Assembly: GCF_035918255.1 (NCBI RefSeq)
Contig: NZ_CP142136.1
Coordinates: forward strand, 124,001-188,000
Direction of reading: 5' to 3'
Length of the DNA: 64,000 nucleotides
Source: Mesomycoplasma ovipneumoniae
GTDB lineage: Bacteria; Bacillota_I; Bacilli_A; Mycoplasmatales; Metamycoplasmataceae
A model generated the notes under the pieces. It had not been told where the DNA came from. It searched no databases and saw nothing but the letters and a program-made list of their open reading frames with translations. Shown here piece by piece: positions 1 to 11,536 of the stretch. The position numbers and the translations under genes were made by a program. The first letter of the stretch is position 1, and each line of letters begins with the position of its first letter.

Positions 1-1148
1 TCAATAATTTCAGCAAGAATAGCAAATTCTTTTTCCTTAAAACCGCGCGAAGTCATTGCTGGAGTGCCAAAACGAATTCCTGAAGTTACAAAAGGACTTA
101 GAGTATCATTTGGAATTGTATTTTTATTTGTAATAATATTTACTGATTCAAGTAAAATTTGTGCTTGTTTACCTGTTAGATCATAGGTTTTTTTAACATC
201 AACAATAAAAAGGTGATTTTGGGTTTTTCCTGAGACAATTCTTGCGCCTTTTTTTGCAAATTCGTTTGCAAAAAAAGCGGCATTTTTAACAATTTGCTCA
301 CAATAATCTTTAAATCAAGGTTGCAGTGCTTCGTTAAATGCAACAGCTTTTGCGGCAATTGTATTAAAAAGTGGGCCACCTTGAATTCCAGGAAAAACAA
401 TTTTGTCGATTTTATTTGCAATTTCCTCAATATCTGTTAAAATCAAACCACCTCGAGGTCCGCGCAGTGTTTTTTGGGTTGTTGATGTTATTATATGAGC
501 AATTCCAACTGGCGAAGGATGGACGCCTGTTGCAACAAGACCGGCAATATGAGCAATGTCAGCCAGCAAATAGGCTCCGACTTTGTCGGCAATTTGTCGA
601 AAACGGGCAAAATCAATCAAACCTGAATAAGCTGAATAGCCACAAATTATTAAATTTGGTCTTGTCTCAAGAGCTATTTTTTCAATCTCATCATAATCCA
701 GCATTTCATTTTTGTCAAGAAAATAGCTAATTCCCGTGTAAAAAATTCCTGAAAAATTAACTTTATATCCGTGAGTTAAATGTCCGCCTGAGCTTAAATC
801 AAGACCGAGAATTTTGTCTCCAGGTTTTAAAAGCGCAGCAAAAACGGCTGAATTTGCACTTGAACCAGAATAGGGTTGAACATTTGCAAATTTTGTCCCA
901 AAAAGTTGCTTTGCACGTTCAATTGCAATTAATTCAATTTTGTCAATGAACTCACAGCCACCATAATAGCGTTTTCCGGGATAGCCTTCGCCATATTTAT
1001 TGCTCAAACTTGTTCCATTTGCGCTTAGAACATCTTGAGAAGCATAATTTTCACTGGCAATTAGCTCAATTTGGTCATTTTGCCTTTGACTTTCTAAATT
1101 AATTAGCTCAGAAATTTGTTGATCTTTAATATTAATTTTCTTGTACAT
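1..1148 (-). CDS. glyA: Serine hydroxymethyltransferase (3' end outside window)
   Basis: PLP enzyme interconverting serine and glycine and producing 5,10-methylene-THF in the cytosol. The window holds the first 382 codons; family members have about 420, so roughly the last 40 are cut off by the window edge. An internal TGA near 312 is read as Trp. The PLP-binding lysine lies in [13 protein letters not shown] (K226), and GGHLTHGY and the RYYGG region are present. The ATG at 1148 has no strong Shine-Dalgarno. It is divergent from secDF across 133 bp. Identification is secure from family motifs. Confidence 0.96.
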
Positions 1149-1166
1149 TTTTCAAAAAACATAAAA

Positions 1167-1172
1167 ATTATA
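1167..1172 (-). promoter_or_regulatory. Candidate -10 box of glyA
   Basis: A TATAAT on the minus strand lies about 19 bases upstream of the glyA ATG. No convincing -35 is seen, so the leader would be very short. The call rests on the -10 match and position only. Confidence 0.4.
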
Positions 1173-1226
1173 CAATAAAAATAAAGAAAACTCTAAAAAC
1201 GAGCTGATTTTTTGCAAAAAATTTTT

Positions 1227-1256
1227 TTGCTTTTGCTAAGCAAAACATGGTATAAT
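1227..1256 (+). promoter_or_regulatory. secDF promoter with extended -10
   Basis: TGGTATAAT (TATAAT at 1251-1256) is an extended -10. A TTGCTT at 1227-1232 gives an 18-base spacer. The ATG of secDF follows 26 bases after the -10, with AAGGGAAAG as the ribosome-binding site. Confidence 0.65.
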
Positions 1257-1281
1257 TTTTAATTTATTAGAAGGGAAAGCC

Positions 1282-3876
1282 ATGAAAATACGCAATTTTT
1301 TTGTTAGGTTGTTTTCGCTTAATAGTTGAAAGCGTTTTTTTCTTGCTTTTTTAACATTTTCTTTTCTTGGAAGTGGTGTTTTTCTCGTTTCAAATTACTA
1401 TATTTCTCAGAACATTAATCGCTCAATTGAATATGGTGGTGGCGCTGAGGTTTTAGTTCAAGTTAAAACTTTAGACGGGAAAATTCCATCTTCAAAAGTT
1501 GTTCAGGAGGCAGATTCGGCTATTTTTCAGCGCTTAACCGGCGGGGCTAATTTGAATGGTACCAACGTTTTTACCGAAGGTGAAGGTAGAATAAGAATTT
1601 CACGTAATAAAATTTCTAATAACCGTGAATTAGATCAATTTATTGAAGAAATAGTCAATAAACCAACGCTTACAATTACAGATATTAACACAAATCCCCT
1701 TTTTTTTGACGGTAAATTCGAAACAAACCTTAGTCTTGAAAATGGTGATGAGTCAAATTGGCTAGTTCCATTTGCTCCTGGTTCTGCCCTTTCACAACCA
1801 AATCCCCAAAATCCATCAAGTAATCAAGTATTAATCGAATTAAAAGACAACAATGCTCAATTAGAGTGAACTAAAGCCACTGAATATATTTCAAAATTAC
1901 CTCAGGGTCAAAACAGAATTTTAATTTGATCTAATATTTCTGAACTTAAAAAAATTGCCCAAGAAAAATTCCCGCTTCAGTGGGAAAATGCTAATAAAAA
2001 TATATATAATTTTTTGCATGTTGGTGAAAAAACTACCCCTGATTTTTTGCCAGACCAAAAAATTTTGCAACCTTCACTTAAAAAATTTCAGATTGATGCA
2101 AAAAGGTATTTAATTTCCGATGCAACAGTTAGTCAAGCTTTAAACGGGCAATCCTTTGTAATTACAGGTAATTTTTCTCCTCAAGAGGCAAAACAATTAG
2201 CACTGGATATTAATTATGGTACTGCTGATTATAAATTAGATTTTTTGTCAGCTTCGTTTGTTAGCAAAACTAAATCTGATTCGGCCTTTATTGCTGGATG
2301 AATCGCAATTGGGCTAGCCATTGGGATCATTTCGTTATTTTTGATTATAAATTACGGTATTTTAGGAATTGTTGCAACAATTTCACTTTCACTTTATGTC
2401 TTTTTGACATTACTTTTTTTCACAATTGTTCGAGGTGAATATTCTCCAATAACCATTTCAGCGCTTGTTGTTGGAATTGGGATGAATATTGATGCAAATG
2501 TGATTAGTTTTGAATTATTTAAGTCGAGAATTTATGCTGGTAATTCAGTAATAAAAGCAAATTCGCAGGCTAATCGCACCTCTTTTAATGCAATTATTGA
2601 CTCAAATGTTACAACACTGATAGCTGCACTTGTTTTGTTCTTTTTTGGAACCAAAAATGTAAAAAGTTTCTCAATTACTCTTATTTTTTCAATTGTCTTT
2701 ACACTAATAGTGACAATTGGATTTACAAAATTTTTCACAAGCTTTATTCTTAAAGCTGATTTTTTACAAAAAAAGAATAGATTTTGACTCTTAGGTATAA
2801 AAAACTTTTACTTCAAAAAATATGAACGTGGTTACCAATCGGTTTATTCACGAATTAATTATGAAAAAATTTATAAATATTCTAGATGAACCCCGCTTGT
2901 TTTGTTTTTAGGTTCCTTAGTAGTTTTTGCAACGTTTGCCGGAATTTACAAATCTTTTGGCTCAGGCTTTAATTTAGCTATTGACTTTAGTGGTGGGACA
3001 AACTTGCTAATTGAAACATCAAATTCAAGTTTTGATTTGATAAACCAAGAAAAAGCCAATAAAATAATTGATTTTTTAAATTCACATAATATTAATAGCG
3101 CAAATTCACTAATAACTTTAAATCCTTTAAACGAATCATCTTCTGTTTTTAATATTGAAGTTAAAACCCAACTAGACTTAGCTTCCAAACTTTCGAGTCT
3201 TAATTCGGAAATTCAAAGCAATTTCTCAAATATTCGAATGACAAACTATTCAATTTCAAATGAAGAAGCACAAAAATTAATTTTTAATGCAATACTCTCA
3301 GTTGGTTTAGCGCTTGTTTTTGTAAGTATTTTTACACTGATTAGATTTAAATGAACTTTTTCATTTGCAATTATTCTTTCTCAATTATTTAATGTTTTAA
3401 TGGTCTTTTGTGCGATTATTATTACTCGAATTCAAATATCTCAAAATTTGGTTGTTGCAATTTTAACTCTAATTGGTTATACTGTAAATGATACAATTGT
3501 TGTCTTTGATCGTATTAAGACAAAATTTAGCGAAACAAATCACGTTGATGTTTACAAAAGTGAAAAAATTAACCAAATTTCATTAGAAGCAATTAAAGAT
3601 ACAGCTAAAAGATCTATTTTTACATCTCTAACAACAATTTTTACAATCATAGTTTTGATGATTTTCTATGAATCAATTGACGTAGTTTTCAGTTTAACAA
3701 TGCTTATAGGTGTTATAATCGGAACATATTCTTCATTATTTGTCGCAACTAGAATATGAAATAAATTAGAAGCATATCGAAACTATAAAAAACAAAAAAG
3801 AATTAACGCTAAATATTGAAATGTTCAGAAGGTTCATGAACAAACATTTGCAAGCATTAATGACTATGAGAAATAA
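1282..3876 (+). CDS. secDF: Fused protein translocase subunit SecDF
   Basis: Membrane component that drives late steps of Sec-dependent export using the proton gradient. The frame from 1282 to 3876 stays open for 864 residues when TGA is read as Trp. The N-terminal SecD half has a TM1, an extracytoplasmic domain and the motif GIGMNIDANVISFELFKSR. The SecF half starts near residue 535, with its own first TM, an extracytoplasmic segment and the motif GYTVNDTIVVFDRIK. SecD and SecF are fused as in many Firmicutes. The start is chosen from the AAGGG Shine-Dalgarno and an N-terminal membrane segment. A hairpin terminator follows directly. Confidence 0.93.
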
Positions 3877-3880
3877 ATAA

Positions 3881-3935
3881 CCAAAAATTAAAATAATTAC
3901 TAAAAAATATCTATTTTAATTTTTGGTTTTTATTT
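3881..3935 (+). terminator. Intrinsic terminator after secDF
   Basis: A perfect 14-bp stem (3881-3894 with 3913-3926, CCAAAAATTAAAAT) is followed by a T-rich run. It separates secDF from hisS. Confidence 0.8.
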
Positions 3936-3971
3936 TGTTAAAATTTTCTATGTTTAAAATTAAAGGTAAAA

Positions 3972-5258
3972 ATGAAAACATTCTTAAATTCAAGTCCTAA
4001 GGGTACTTATGATATTGTCGAGCAAGAAAGTGAAATATTCCTAAAAATCCGTAATATTTTTTTTGAATATGCTAGAAAATTTAATTTCTCATATATTGAA
4101 ACACCAATTTTTGAACATGCAGAAATTTTCGAAAAAACTAGTCAAATTTCAGATATTGTAACCAAGGAACTCTATAAATTTTTAGATAAATCAAATCGAC
4201 AATTAGCTTTGAGACCCGAGGGAACTGCGCCAATCATGCGGGCAATTTGACAGCATAAATTACACCAAGTTGAAAAAAAATTTTTTTATTTTGGTCCAAT
4301 GTTTCGCTATGAAAAACCACAAAAAGGACGTTTTCGTCAGTTTTACCAAGCCGGATTTGAAATTACTAATTATAAACCAGATTCATTTTTTCTACAGATT
4401 TTAGAAGTTATTCTTTTAGTTACTAAAATTCTTGAAAATCTTAAAATTCAAAACTACCAACTTAAAATTAATTACCTTTCAAACTCACAAACAAGACAAG
4501 AATATTGCAAAGCTTTAACTCAATATTTTGAAAAATATATTGATAAACTTGAACCTATTTCTAAATCACGTCTTAAAAATAACCCTTTGAGAATTCTTGA
4601 TGACAAAGTAGAATCCTCTAAAGATTTTGTTAAATCATCCCCAAAAATAAACGATTTTTGATCAGTTGAAGACAAAAAAAATTTCAATTCAATAATTTCA
4701 ATTTTTGAAAAATTTAAAATTAATTACGTGATTGATTATTCTTTAGTTCGAGGACTTGATTATTATGATGAATTTGTTTTTGAATTTATTGATAATGGCA
4801 AAATTCTAGGTTCAAAATTAACTTTTGCTGGTGGAGGTTGTTATAATAATTTACCACAAAAATTTGGTATGCCTAATTTTAAAAGTATCGGGGTTGCCTT
4901 TGGAATTGAGCGTCTAATAGAAATTTTCAAATCTAATTGCCCCATTAAATTAACAAATTTAGATTTTTATTTAATCGGGTTTAGTCAAGATGAAATCCTT
5001 AAAAACTTTGAACTCGCAATTTTACTTCGCGAGCAAAATTTTCAAGTTGATTTAAATAAATCGCCCCTATCAATTAAAGATGGATTCCAAAAAGCAAAAA
5101 AATCAGGCGCAAAATTTGCTTTTTTCTTTGAAAAAGATGAACAACCTGGCCAAATATCAATTAAAAATCTGCAAACATCTATTAATAAAGTCATTTCACT
5201 TTTAAATATTGATTTTAAATTTTTAAGAACAATTATAGACGGAGAAACTCATGTATAA
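3972..5258 (+). CDS. hisS: Histidyl-tRNA synthetase
   Basis: Class II aminoacyl-tRNA synthetase charging tRNA-His; 428 residues, normal for the family. Motifs visible include ALRPEGTAPIMRAI, motif 2 FRYEKPQKGRFRQFYQAGFE, the histidine-binding LVRGLDYYDEFVFE, and motif 3 GVAFGIERL. The C-terminal anticodon-binding domain covers the last 90 residues or so. Several TGA codons encode Trp. The start has AAAGG six bases upstream. The gene overlaps aspS by 8 bases, so the two are very likely co-transcribed and translationally coupled. Confidence 0.95.
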
Positions 5259-6963
5259 TTCAAAAAATTTATCCAAAGATCAAATTGGTAATATAGTTTC
5301 AATTCAAGGTTGAGTCCAAAATATTCGTAAAATTAAAAATAAAACCTTTGTGGTAATCCGTGACTATCACGGAATTTTTCAAGTAATTATTGACCAAAAT
5401 ACCAAAAAAACTGATAAATACTCAAAAGAATCTGTTGTTCGTGTTGAGGGTATTTTATCCTTAAGAAGCAATCCAAATACAAAAATTCATAATGGTGATC
5501 TTGAAATAAATGCAATAAATTTTGAAACACTTTCATTTTCACAGCCAATTCCGTTTGAAATTCATAACGAGGCTCATGCTAATGAAGATTTACGTTTGGA
5601 ATACCGATTTTTAGATTTACGCCGAGAAGTAATGCAGAAAAATTTGACTTTTCGTTATAGAGTTTTTCACTATATTCGCTCTTTCCTTTTTGAGAATAAT
5701 TTTATCGAAATTGAAACCCCGATTTTGTCAAAATCAACACCTGAAGGAGCGAGATCTTTTTTAGTTCCTACTCGACAAAAAGGAAAATTCTTTGCCTTAC
5801 CGCAGTCACCTCAAATTTATAAGCAACTTTTAATGGTTTCTGGATTTGAAAAATACTTCCAATTTGCCCGTGTTTTTCGTGATGAGGATTTAAGAAAAGA
5901 CCGCCAATTTGAATTTTGTCAACTAGATCTAGAATTTGGCTTTAGTAATTTTGAGCAAATCTCCAATCAAATTGAAAACCTTATAAAATATTTGTGAGAA
6001 AAAATTTACTCTAATTCAGAAATTGAATTTCCACAGCTTGATTATGATTTTGTAATTGACAAATATGGAACCGATAAGCCTGATTTGCGATTTGAAAATA
6101 AATTATTTTCTCTTGATTTTCTTGATGGTCAAGACCCACTTTTCCAAGGCAAAACGCGCGGTATTTTTCTTGAAAATGTTTTAATTTCAAAAGTAGATTA
6201 CCGAATTTTTTCTGAAAAAATAAGACAACATAACGCAAACAGACTTTTGTATATTCACATTGAATCTGGAAAAATTTCGTATTTTTCTTTTAAAACTGAT
6301 GAATCCGCCTTGAAATCTAAGCTTGAAAGTTGACTATTAGACAATAATTATCAAAATGGAACTTTATTTTTAATTTCTGATAATTATCAAGAAACATCAT
6401 TAGCTCTTGGGGCTCTACGAAATTTATTAGCACAAAAATACAACCTTATTATTAATAAAAATGAATTTAAATTTGCCTGAATTATTAACTGACCGCTTTT
6501 TGAGCTTGATTCAAATCAGCAAATAACTTCCGCTCACCACCCATTTACGGCACCTGTTGCTGAAAATATTGAATTTTTAGATATTGATCCTATAAAAGTT
6601 CGTGCTCAATCTTATGATCTTGTGCTTAATGGTTTTGAACTTGGCTCAGGTTCAATAAGAATTAATAATTCTGAATTACAAAGCAAAATTTTTAGAATTT
6701 TAGGTCTTAATCAAGATCAAATCAACCTTCAATTTGGCAGTCTTTTAAAAGCTTTTAATTTTGGAGTTCCACCTCATGGAGGCTTTGCTTTTGGTCTTGA
6801 CCGTCTAATTATGATTTTATTACAAACGAACTCAATTCGTGATGTTATTGCTTTCCCAGTAAATTCAAAAGGTTTGGACTTATTACTAAATTCACCTTCA
6901 TCAATAAATCCTGAATTATTATCTGAATACAATATCAAAATTAGCGACACAGATAAAGAATAA
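5251..6963 (+). CDS. aspS: Aspartyl-tRNA synthetase
   Basis: Class II synthetase charging tRNA-Asp; 570 residues. An N-terminal OB-fold (about residues 10-105) is followed by YRFLDLRRE, ETPILSKSTPEGARSF, the QSPQIYKQLLM segment, motif 2 FQFARVFRDEDLRKDR and motif 3 GGFAFGLDRLIMIL. A bacterial-type insertion domain lies between motifs 2 and 3. The start ATG at 5251 sits inside the end of hisS and gives the family's usual N-terminus (YNSKNLSKDQ...). TGA codons throughout are read as Trp. The gene ends about 50 bases before a mobile element. Confidence 0.95.
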
Positions 6964-7121
6964 TTTCTAAAAAGTTGACAAATTTTGAATAAATAGTACA
7001 AATTAGAATATTAATTTAAGCAAAAAGAAACTAATTTTTGCGGAGTTTCCCAGTTTGATGAGGTAATTTAAAAAAGTATCGGGTTTAAACTAGGACAAAA
7101 AAAATTAACAGTTTAATATTA

Positions 7122-8303
7122 TTATAACATCATAGCATATTGCTGTGGTGTTTTTCAATTTAAAATCGATTGAATTCTATCGTTGTTGTATCAAAATATA
7201 TAATCTGCAATTATTTTTTTCAGATCTTCAAAAGTTATTTTACTGTAGTTTAACTCGTTTAAGCATTCACTTTTTATAATCGAAAATCAGTATTCAGCCT
7301 CCCTATTATCCAAAGAATTTCCTATGCGAGACAATGAAACAGTTCCTCCCATTTTATTTATTTTGTCAATATAGGTTTTTGAAGTGTATTGAAATCCATG
7401 GTCTGAATGAATAACAAAATTTTTATCAATAGACCTAAATGTCTTTATATTATCCATAACTAAATTAAGATCATTGCTTACAGATAATTTAAAATCTCTG
7501 ATTTTTTTAGTTTTATGCTCAATTATTACAGACAAAAATACATGGTTTTCCTTAACATCTCTGGGAGCTTTTATATATGTAATATCAGTAGCAAAAATAT
7601 TTCTATTTAATTTATCATTGTAATCGCGTTTAACAATATCCGGCAGTGCGAATTTGGTGTTCTTAATTTCGCTCTTTCTTCTTTTTTTCCTAATTTTGCA
7701 TACTAAATTCAATCTTTTTAAATGTCTTCCAAGACTTCGAGCGTTAATGTCAATATTATATTTCATAGAAATATAAGCACTCAACCTTATGCGACCATAT
7801 CTACCTTTGTTATCAAGAAAGGATTTTTTAATTATTGCATCATTTTTGTGTTCCCTTACTTTTATAACTTTAGTTTTAGATTTTGCCACTGATTGTCTGC
7901 ATACATTAAAAATTTTTGCAGATTTGCTATAGGGAATACTTAGCGTTTTGGCTTCACTAATTTTTCCTGATTTTAATTTATTTTTATTGATTTCGTAATA
8001 TCTCTTAGCTATTACTATTAATTCTTCTTTTGTAAATTCGTTTCAATCAGGTTCAATTGGTTTTTTAGGTTTTTTGCCACTCCCTGGCTTTCTGTTCGCA
8101 CCTTTTTTATCTAATAATTGATCTTGCATACCATTATTATAATACCGAATAATTTTTTTGATTCTTCGAAGTAGTTGTGTTCTGGTTATAAAATTTGTTT
8201 CTGGCGAAATATCATTTATATAATTTATTGTTTTTTTTAATCCAAATTCATTGTAAATTTTATAAATCATATCAAACTCGTCTTTTTTAAAGTGTCTTGA
8301 CAT
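7122..8303 (-). CDS. IS3-family transposase (IS1221-like)
   Basis: DDE transposase of 393 residues, in a single frame once TGA is read as Trp. The N-terminus (MSRHFKKDEFDMIYKIYNEF) is a helix-turn-helix domain. The C-terminal rve-type integrase core shows ATDITYIK (first Asp), FVIHSDHGFQYTS (second Asp) and SLSRIGNSLDNREAEYWF with the catalytic Glu near the end of that block. The start at 8303 is preceded by AGGAG at the right distance; an upstream in-frame ATG at 8351 lies in the terminator hairpin and was rejected. IS1221 is reported to make a shortened product by frameshifting. I did not locate a slippery site. Confidence 0.9.
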
Positions 8304-8333
8304 TAGTATTCTCCTTTTTATCGCATTTGAAAA

Positions 8334-8367
8334 TTTAAAAAAAGCTAACACTTTGGGTGTTAGCTTT
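8334..8367 (-). terminator. Insulating terminator upstream of the IS1221-like transposase
   Basis: An 11-bp perfect stem (AAAGCTAACAC, 8341-8351 / 8357-8367), followed on the minus strand by a T7 run, sits just upstream of the transposase Shine-Dalgarno. It should stop transcription entering the IS from outside. Confidence 0.7.
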
Positions 8368-8761
8368 CTCCTTAAACTCGAACAAAAAAGCCAACACCTT
8401 AGTGTTAATTTTTTTTGTCCTAGTTTAGTTTTCCGTGCTTTTTTAACTTTTTTGGCAAAAGTTAATTACAATTTTTATTAGTGATTTATTAAGATATCAA
8501 AGTAAAAATCATACCTATTTCAAATATTCGGGTCACTAGGAATACCATCAAAGTGCCAAACTCAAGAAAAATAACAATCAAAGCAAAAACACTAAATTTT
8601 AAATCTAACACTCAGAAAAGAGAAATCTACTTATTAATCAAATAAAACAAACTAAAAAAGCTAAAATTTTGACTTAAAAAGCAAAATTATGAAATTTTTA
8701 AACTACTTTTTTAGTTTAAAACACTAACAAAAATCATAAAAAAATAAAACTACTATTTAAA

Positions 8762-8800
8762 CTCAATGCAAATAGAAAACTCATTTTTATTTAAATTGAG
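8762..8800. repeat. Conserved stem-loop of element copy A
   Basis: A 39-base imperfect palindrome running from CTCAATGCAAATAG to ATTTAAATTGAG. The equivalents are 20342-20380, 33545-33583 and 56636-56674. Outer arms CTCAAT/ATTGAG and inner AAAAC/TTTT pairings are kept in most copies. Confidence 0.6.
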
Positions 8801-8924
8801 CCTAAAAAAACATGTGAAGTTTTGAAAGAACAATAATCAAAAGCCATAAATTTGTAGATTTCTAAACCGGTAAATTTAAGGCATTCCATCATATTTAAAA
8901 ATATAATGGATAATTCGCACTATC

Positions 8925-8948
8925 TTATTTTAGTATGACAAAAAACAT
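8925..8948 (-). other. Mini-ORF (7 residues) in element copy A
   Basis: ATG-TTT-TTT-GTC-ATA-CTA-AAA-TAA follows a strong AGGAGG (8957-8962) at ideal spacing, downstream of the element promoter. Copies B, C and D keep the same layout with 4-5 residues (MFFAQ, MFLAQ, MFLS). Whether the peptide matters or is only a decayed start region is unknown. Confidence 0.45.
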
Positions 8949-9005
8949 AACTAATTCCTCCTTAATTCAATATCAAAATTTATTAATTATTCTTAAGTGA
9001 GGTTT

Positions 9006-9033
9006 ATTATAACATAATTTTTTCTTGGACCAA
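9006..9033 (-). promoter_or_regulatory. Element copy A promoter with adjacent T18 tract
   Basis: On the minus strand, TTGGTC (9028-9033), a 16-base spacer and an extended -10 TGTTATAAT (TATAAT at 9006-9011). A homopolymer of 18 T (9037-9054, A on the coding strand) abuts the upstream side of the -35. All four element copies have this promoter. Confidence 0.75.
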
Positions 9034-9221
9034 GCATTTTTTTTTTTTTTTTTTGGAGAAGGTTAATTTTAAAATAATAAAAATTAAGATTTTAGTCGAA
9101 AAAACCCGGATTTCCGGGTATTTTTTTAATATTTAGATTCACTAAAAAGTGAATTTTTGGCATCAAACTGGGAAACTCAGGATTTAAGCAAAAAGTAACT
9201 AATTTTTACCTTTAAAATAGC

Positions 9222-9274
9222 ACAAAAATTCCTAAAAAATTAAGCCTTGAACAGCTTTAAATCTTTAGGAATTT
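9222..9274 (-). terminator. Terminator downstream of the 9.3-11.3 kb ABC gene
   Basis: AAATTCCTAAA (9226-9236) pairs with TTTAGGAATTT (9264-9274), with an inner TTAAGC/GCTTTAA pairing. On the minus strand it is followed by a short T run. Confidence 0.55.
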
Positions 9275-9346
9275 ATAATAAATAACAAAGAGATTTTGCA
9301 AATTTAGATAAAATTTAGTCTTAACTATAAAGGTAAAATCCAAAAA

Positions 9347-11299
9347 TTAGAATTGCTCAAATTTTAGCAATTTAATTACCGGTTTACGATAGCTTAGTCA
9401 AGAAATTATTAGGTAAATTACCGAAATAGACGCGAACATTATCAGTCATATTATTATAAGTAAAGTCCCAACTTGGTTTAGTGAGGGCAGCAAAATATCT
9501 TGACCAATTATTGCGGTATAAATTTTTCCCATTGACGGAAGAAAAACAACTGAATTAATAAACAAAATAAAGAGTGAAATTATAATAATATTTAGCCAAT
9601 GGTAAAAGAAAATTTGTCAGGTTTTAGCGCTTAATGCCTTAAGAATTCCAATTAATTTCATTTTTGAATCGCTCAGATTTTTAGCATAAAAGACTGTCTG
9701 AATTAGCAAAATTATAATAAATAAAACTAAAATAGCACCAATAACTATATTTGTAAATGATTGTGTATTTAATATTGATTTTGATATACCACCTAGAGAC
9801 GATTGGATTTCAAATTCTTTGTTGTTTTTAGTAAAGTTTTCAATATTATTAGCTAAATCATCATCAATATTAAAATACAGTTTCAATATTCATGGGTCAA
9901 TTTTTTCTGGCTTATTGTTGTCAAGATTTTCATTTGGCCCGTTGTTTTTTTGCATAGGTTTTGCTAGTTCAAAAAATTTATGATGTAAAAAGCTAAAATT
10001 TAATCTATCTAAAGTAGCCAAACTACTTATACCAACTACTTTTAGATCTACGGCTGTGTTTCGAAAAATAGGAACACTAATTTTTTGATTGTTTGGTTCT
10101 TCTATATTAAATTTTGTTGCCAGCGATTTTGAAATTATTATTTCATCTTTGTTTTGAATATTTCTGCCTACTAAATTTTTGTTGTCAAAAATAAATCTGT
10201 TTTTAAAAAAATCACTTTCATCAATATAGTCAACAGAAGAATCAAACTCTGTCTTATCGCCATAAGTGAAAGTAACCTTAGGAAAACTAAAAAAAGGAAC
10301 AATTTTTACAATTTTTGGGTTATCTTCTTGAAGTTTTGTGATTTCATCAGTAGAAAATGTGCTTATTTCTCCATTTGGTTTTTTGGTTATTACAACCGAA
10401 TCTAATTGATATTCAATCGTGTTTTGCAAATTAGTGCTGCTAATATTTAAATTTAAGACGCCAAATAATAATGTCCCAAAAAAACTGGTTAAAAAAAGCA
10501 ATATAAATAAAATACTTGAAGTAAGTTTTGATTTAAAATCTGTAATTGTTAATAAAAAACCTGTTTTAAATTCCTGTTTAATTTTCGAAAGTTTTGAATT
10601 TTTAGCAGTTTTTTGATATTTTAAATCACTGTTTTTAGCAATTAAGGACTGATTTTGGCTATTTTTGTCAAAAATTTCCTCAGTAATTTTGTTTTTTTCA
10701 ATATAAACAATTTTGTCGGCATATTTTTTTGCTAAATCAAGGTTATGACTAACTACTAAAATAGTTTTATTCTTGGAAATATTAGCTAAATTTTCAAATA
10801 CAATTTTTGCATTTTCAATATCTAAATTTCTTGTTGGTTCATCAAGTAATATAAAACTACTATCGCGTGAAAGTGAGCGTAAAATTGCAATTCTTTGCCT
10901 TTCGCCGCCAGATAAATTATTTACTTTTTGTTCAAGTTGTTCAGTTTTTATCGACATTAAATTTGCATTTTGATTTAATGCATTTTTGTCTAAAAGTTTA
11001 TTTATTACATTATTTCCTATCAAAATATTGTCATTAGATGTAATTTTTTCAATTAAATTAAAATCTTGAAAAACAACATCAACTAACGGTTTTTTAATTT
11101 CAGAACCATTTTCATCAAAAAAAGAAATGTTTCCACTATCTTTTTTTGTAAAACCGGCAATTAAATTAATAAGAGTTGTTTTACCGATTCCTGATTCACC
11201 AACTACAAAAGTTACTTTGTTCGAAGGAATTTCAAGATTTAGTGAACTAAAAATAAATCTGTCATCAATTTTTTTTGTTAAATTTTGAATTTTTATCAT
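9347..11299 (-). CDS. ABC transporter, ATPase fused to FtsX/MacB-type permease
   Basis: A 650-residue fusion in one frame with TGA as Trp. The ATPase (about residues 1-215) has Walker A GESGIGKTTLI, signature LSGGERQRIAILRSL, Walker B FILLDEPTRNLD and the H-loop VVSHNLDLA. A first TM lies at about 240-265, then an extracytoplasmic domain, then three C-terminal TMs with the MacB/FtsX-like pattern (KLIGILKALSAKTWQIFFYHW). It is a close paralogue, and exactly the same length, as the gene at 40801-42753. Such transporters act in export or peptide resistance rather than uptake. A remnant of a secreted-protein gene lies 32 bp upstream, matching the gene pair at 37561-40712. The substrate is unknown. 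Confidence 0.85.
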
Positions 11300-11331
11300 C
11301 TAAATAAACCTCTTGTTCGGAATTAAATAAT

Positions 11332-11505
11332 TTAATAAGAAGCAGTTCATATTTTTAGGTCATGTTCATTAAATTCAAAAGAAGGACTAGCATAACCACT
11401 AATTCAAGAATTAATAAATAGTTTTATTTTATCTGCAGTATTATCTGTATTGTTTTCTCATCAATATGAATCTCTTTTAAACCAGATTTTAGCTTTTCCT
11501 TTTCA
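11332..11505 (-). pseudogene. Remnant of a secreted-protein gene (paralogue of 37561-38388)
   Basis: About 57 codons read open to a TAA and end in INSWISGYASPSFEFNEHDL. This matches LNAHAWISGLATPSFEINGK in the 275-residue secreted protein at 37561-38388. The start codon, signal peptide and most of the body are missing. It sits immediately upstream of an ABC fusion gene, the same order as the intact locus, so the two form a paralogous unit whose first gene has decayed. Confidence 0.7.
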
Positions 11506-11530
11506 CTACTTATTGTTTTTTAGTAATGAA

Positions 11531-11536
11531 ATTATA
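11531..11536 (-). promoter_or_regulatory. -10 box upstream of the remnant and ABC gene
   Basis: TATAAT preceded by TTTGC on the minus strand. It probably still drives the ABC gene through the remnant. The -35 is weak. Confidence 0.45.

Larger units (their letters stand above)
7086..8427 (-). mobile_element. IS3-family insertion sequence, IS1221-like, complete
   Basis: A 1342-bp element is bounded by perfect 25-bp inverted repeats (7086-7110 and 8403-8427, with core TAAACTAGGACAAAAA) and flanked by GTT on both sides (7083-7085, 8428-8430). The 3-bp duplication fits IS3. It carries one transposase gene and lies inside element copy A. The intact inverted repeats and open frame suggest a recent insertion. 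The assignment to IS1221 rests on host group and architecture and was not checked by alignment. Confidence 0.88.
7042..9181 (+). mobile_element. Non-autonomous IS1634-type element, copy A (interrupted by an IS1221-like IS)
   Basis: The ends are GAGTTTCCCAGTTTGATGAGG (7043 on) and its inverse CATCAAACTGGGAAACTC (9161 on), the same termini as the complete IS at 18247-20153. The first ~155 bp (excluding the inserted IS) and the last ~100 bp resemble that IS. The middle ~500 bp does not resemble a transposase. The direct repeat 7014-7041 / 9182-9209 (28 bp, 2 mismatches) flanks it as a target duplication. Removing the inserted IS and its GTT duplication leaves about 795 bp, the same as copy B. 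The promoter, mini-ORF and hairpin inside are listed separately. Confidence 0.8.

Noticed and set aside
7122-8303. Two separate transposase genes (orfA/orfB) with a frameshift
   Set aside because: The two parts are in one frame joined by TGA-Trp codons; no frameshift is needed.
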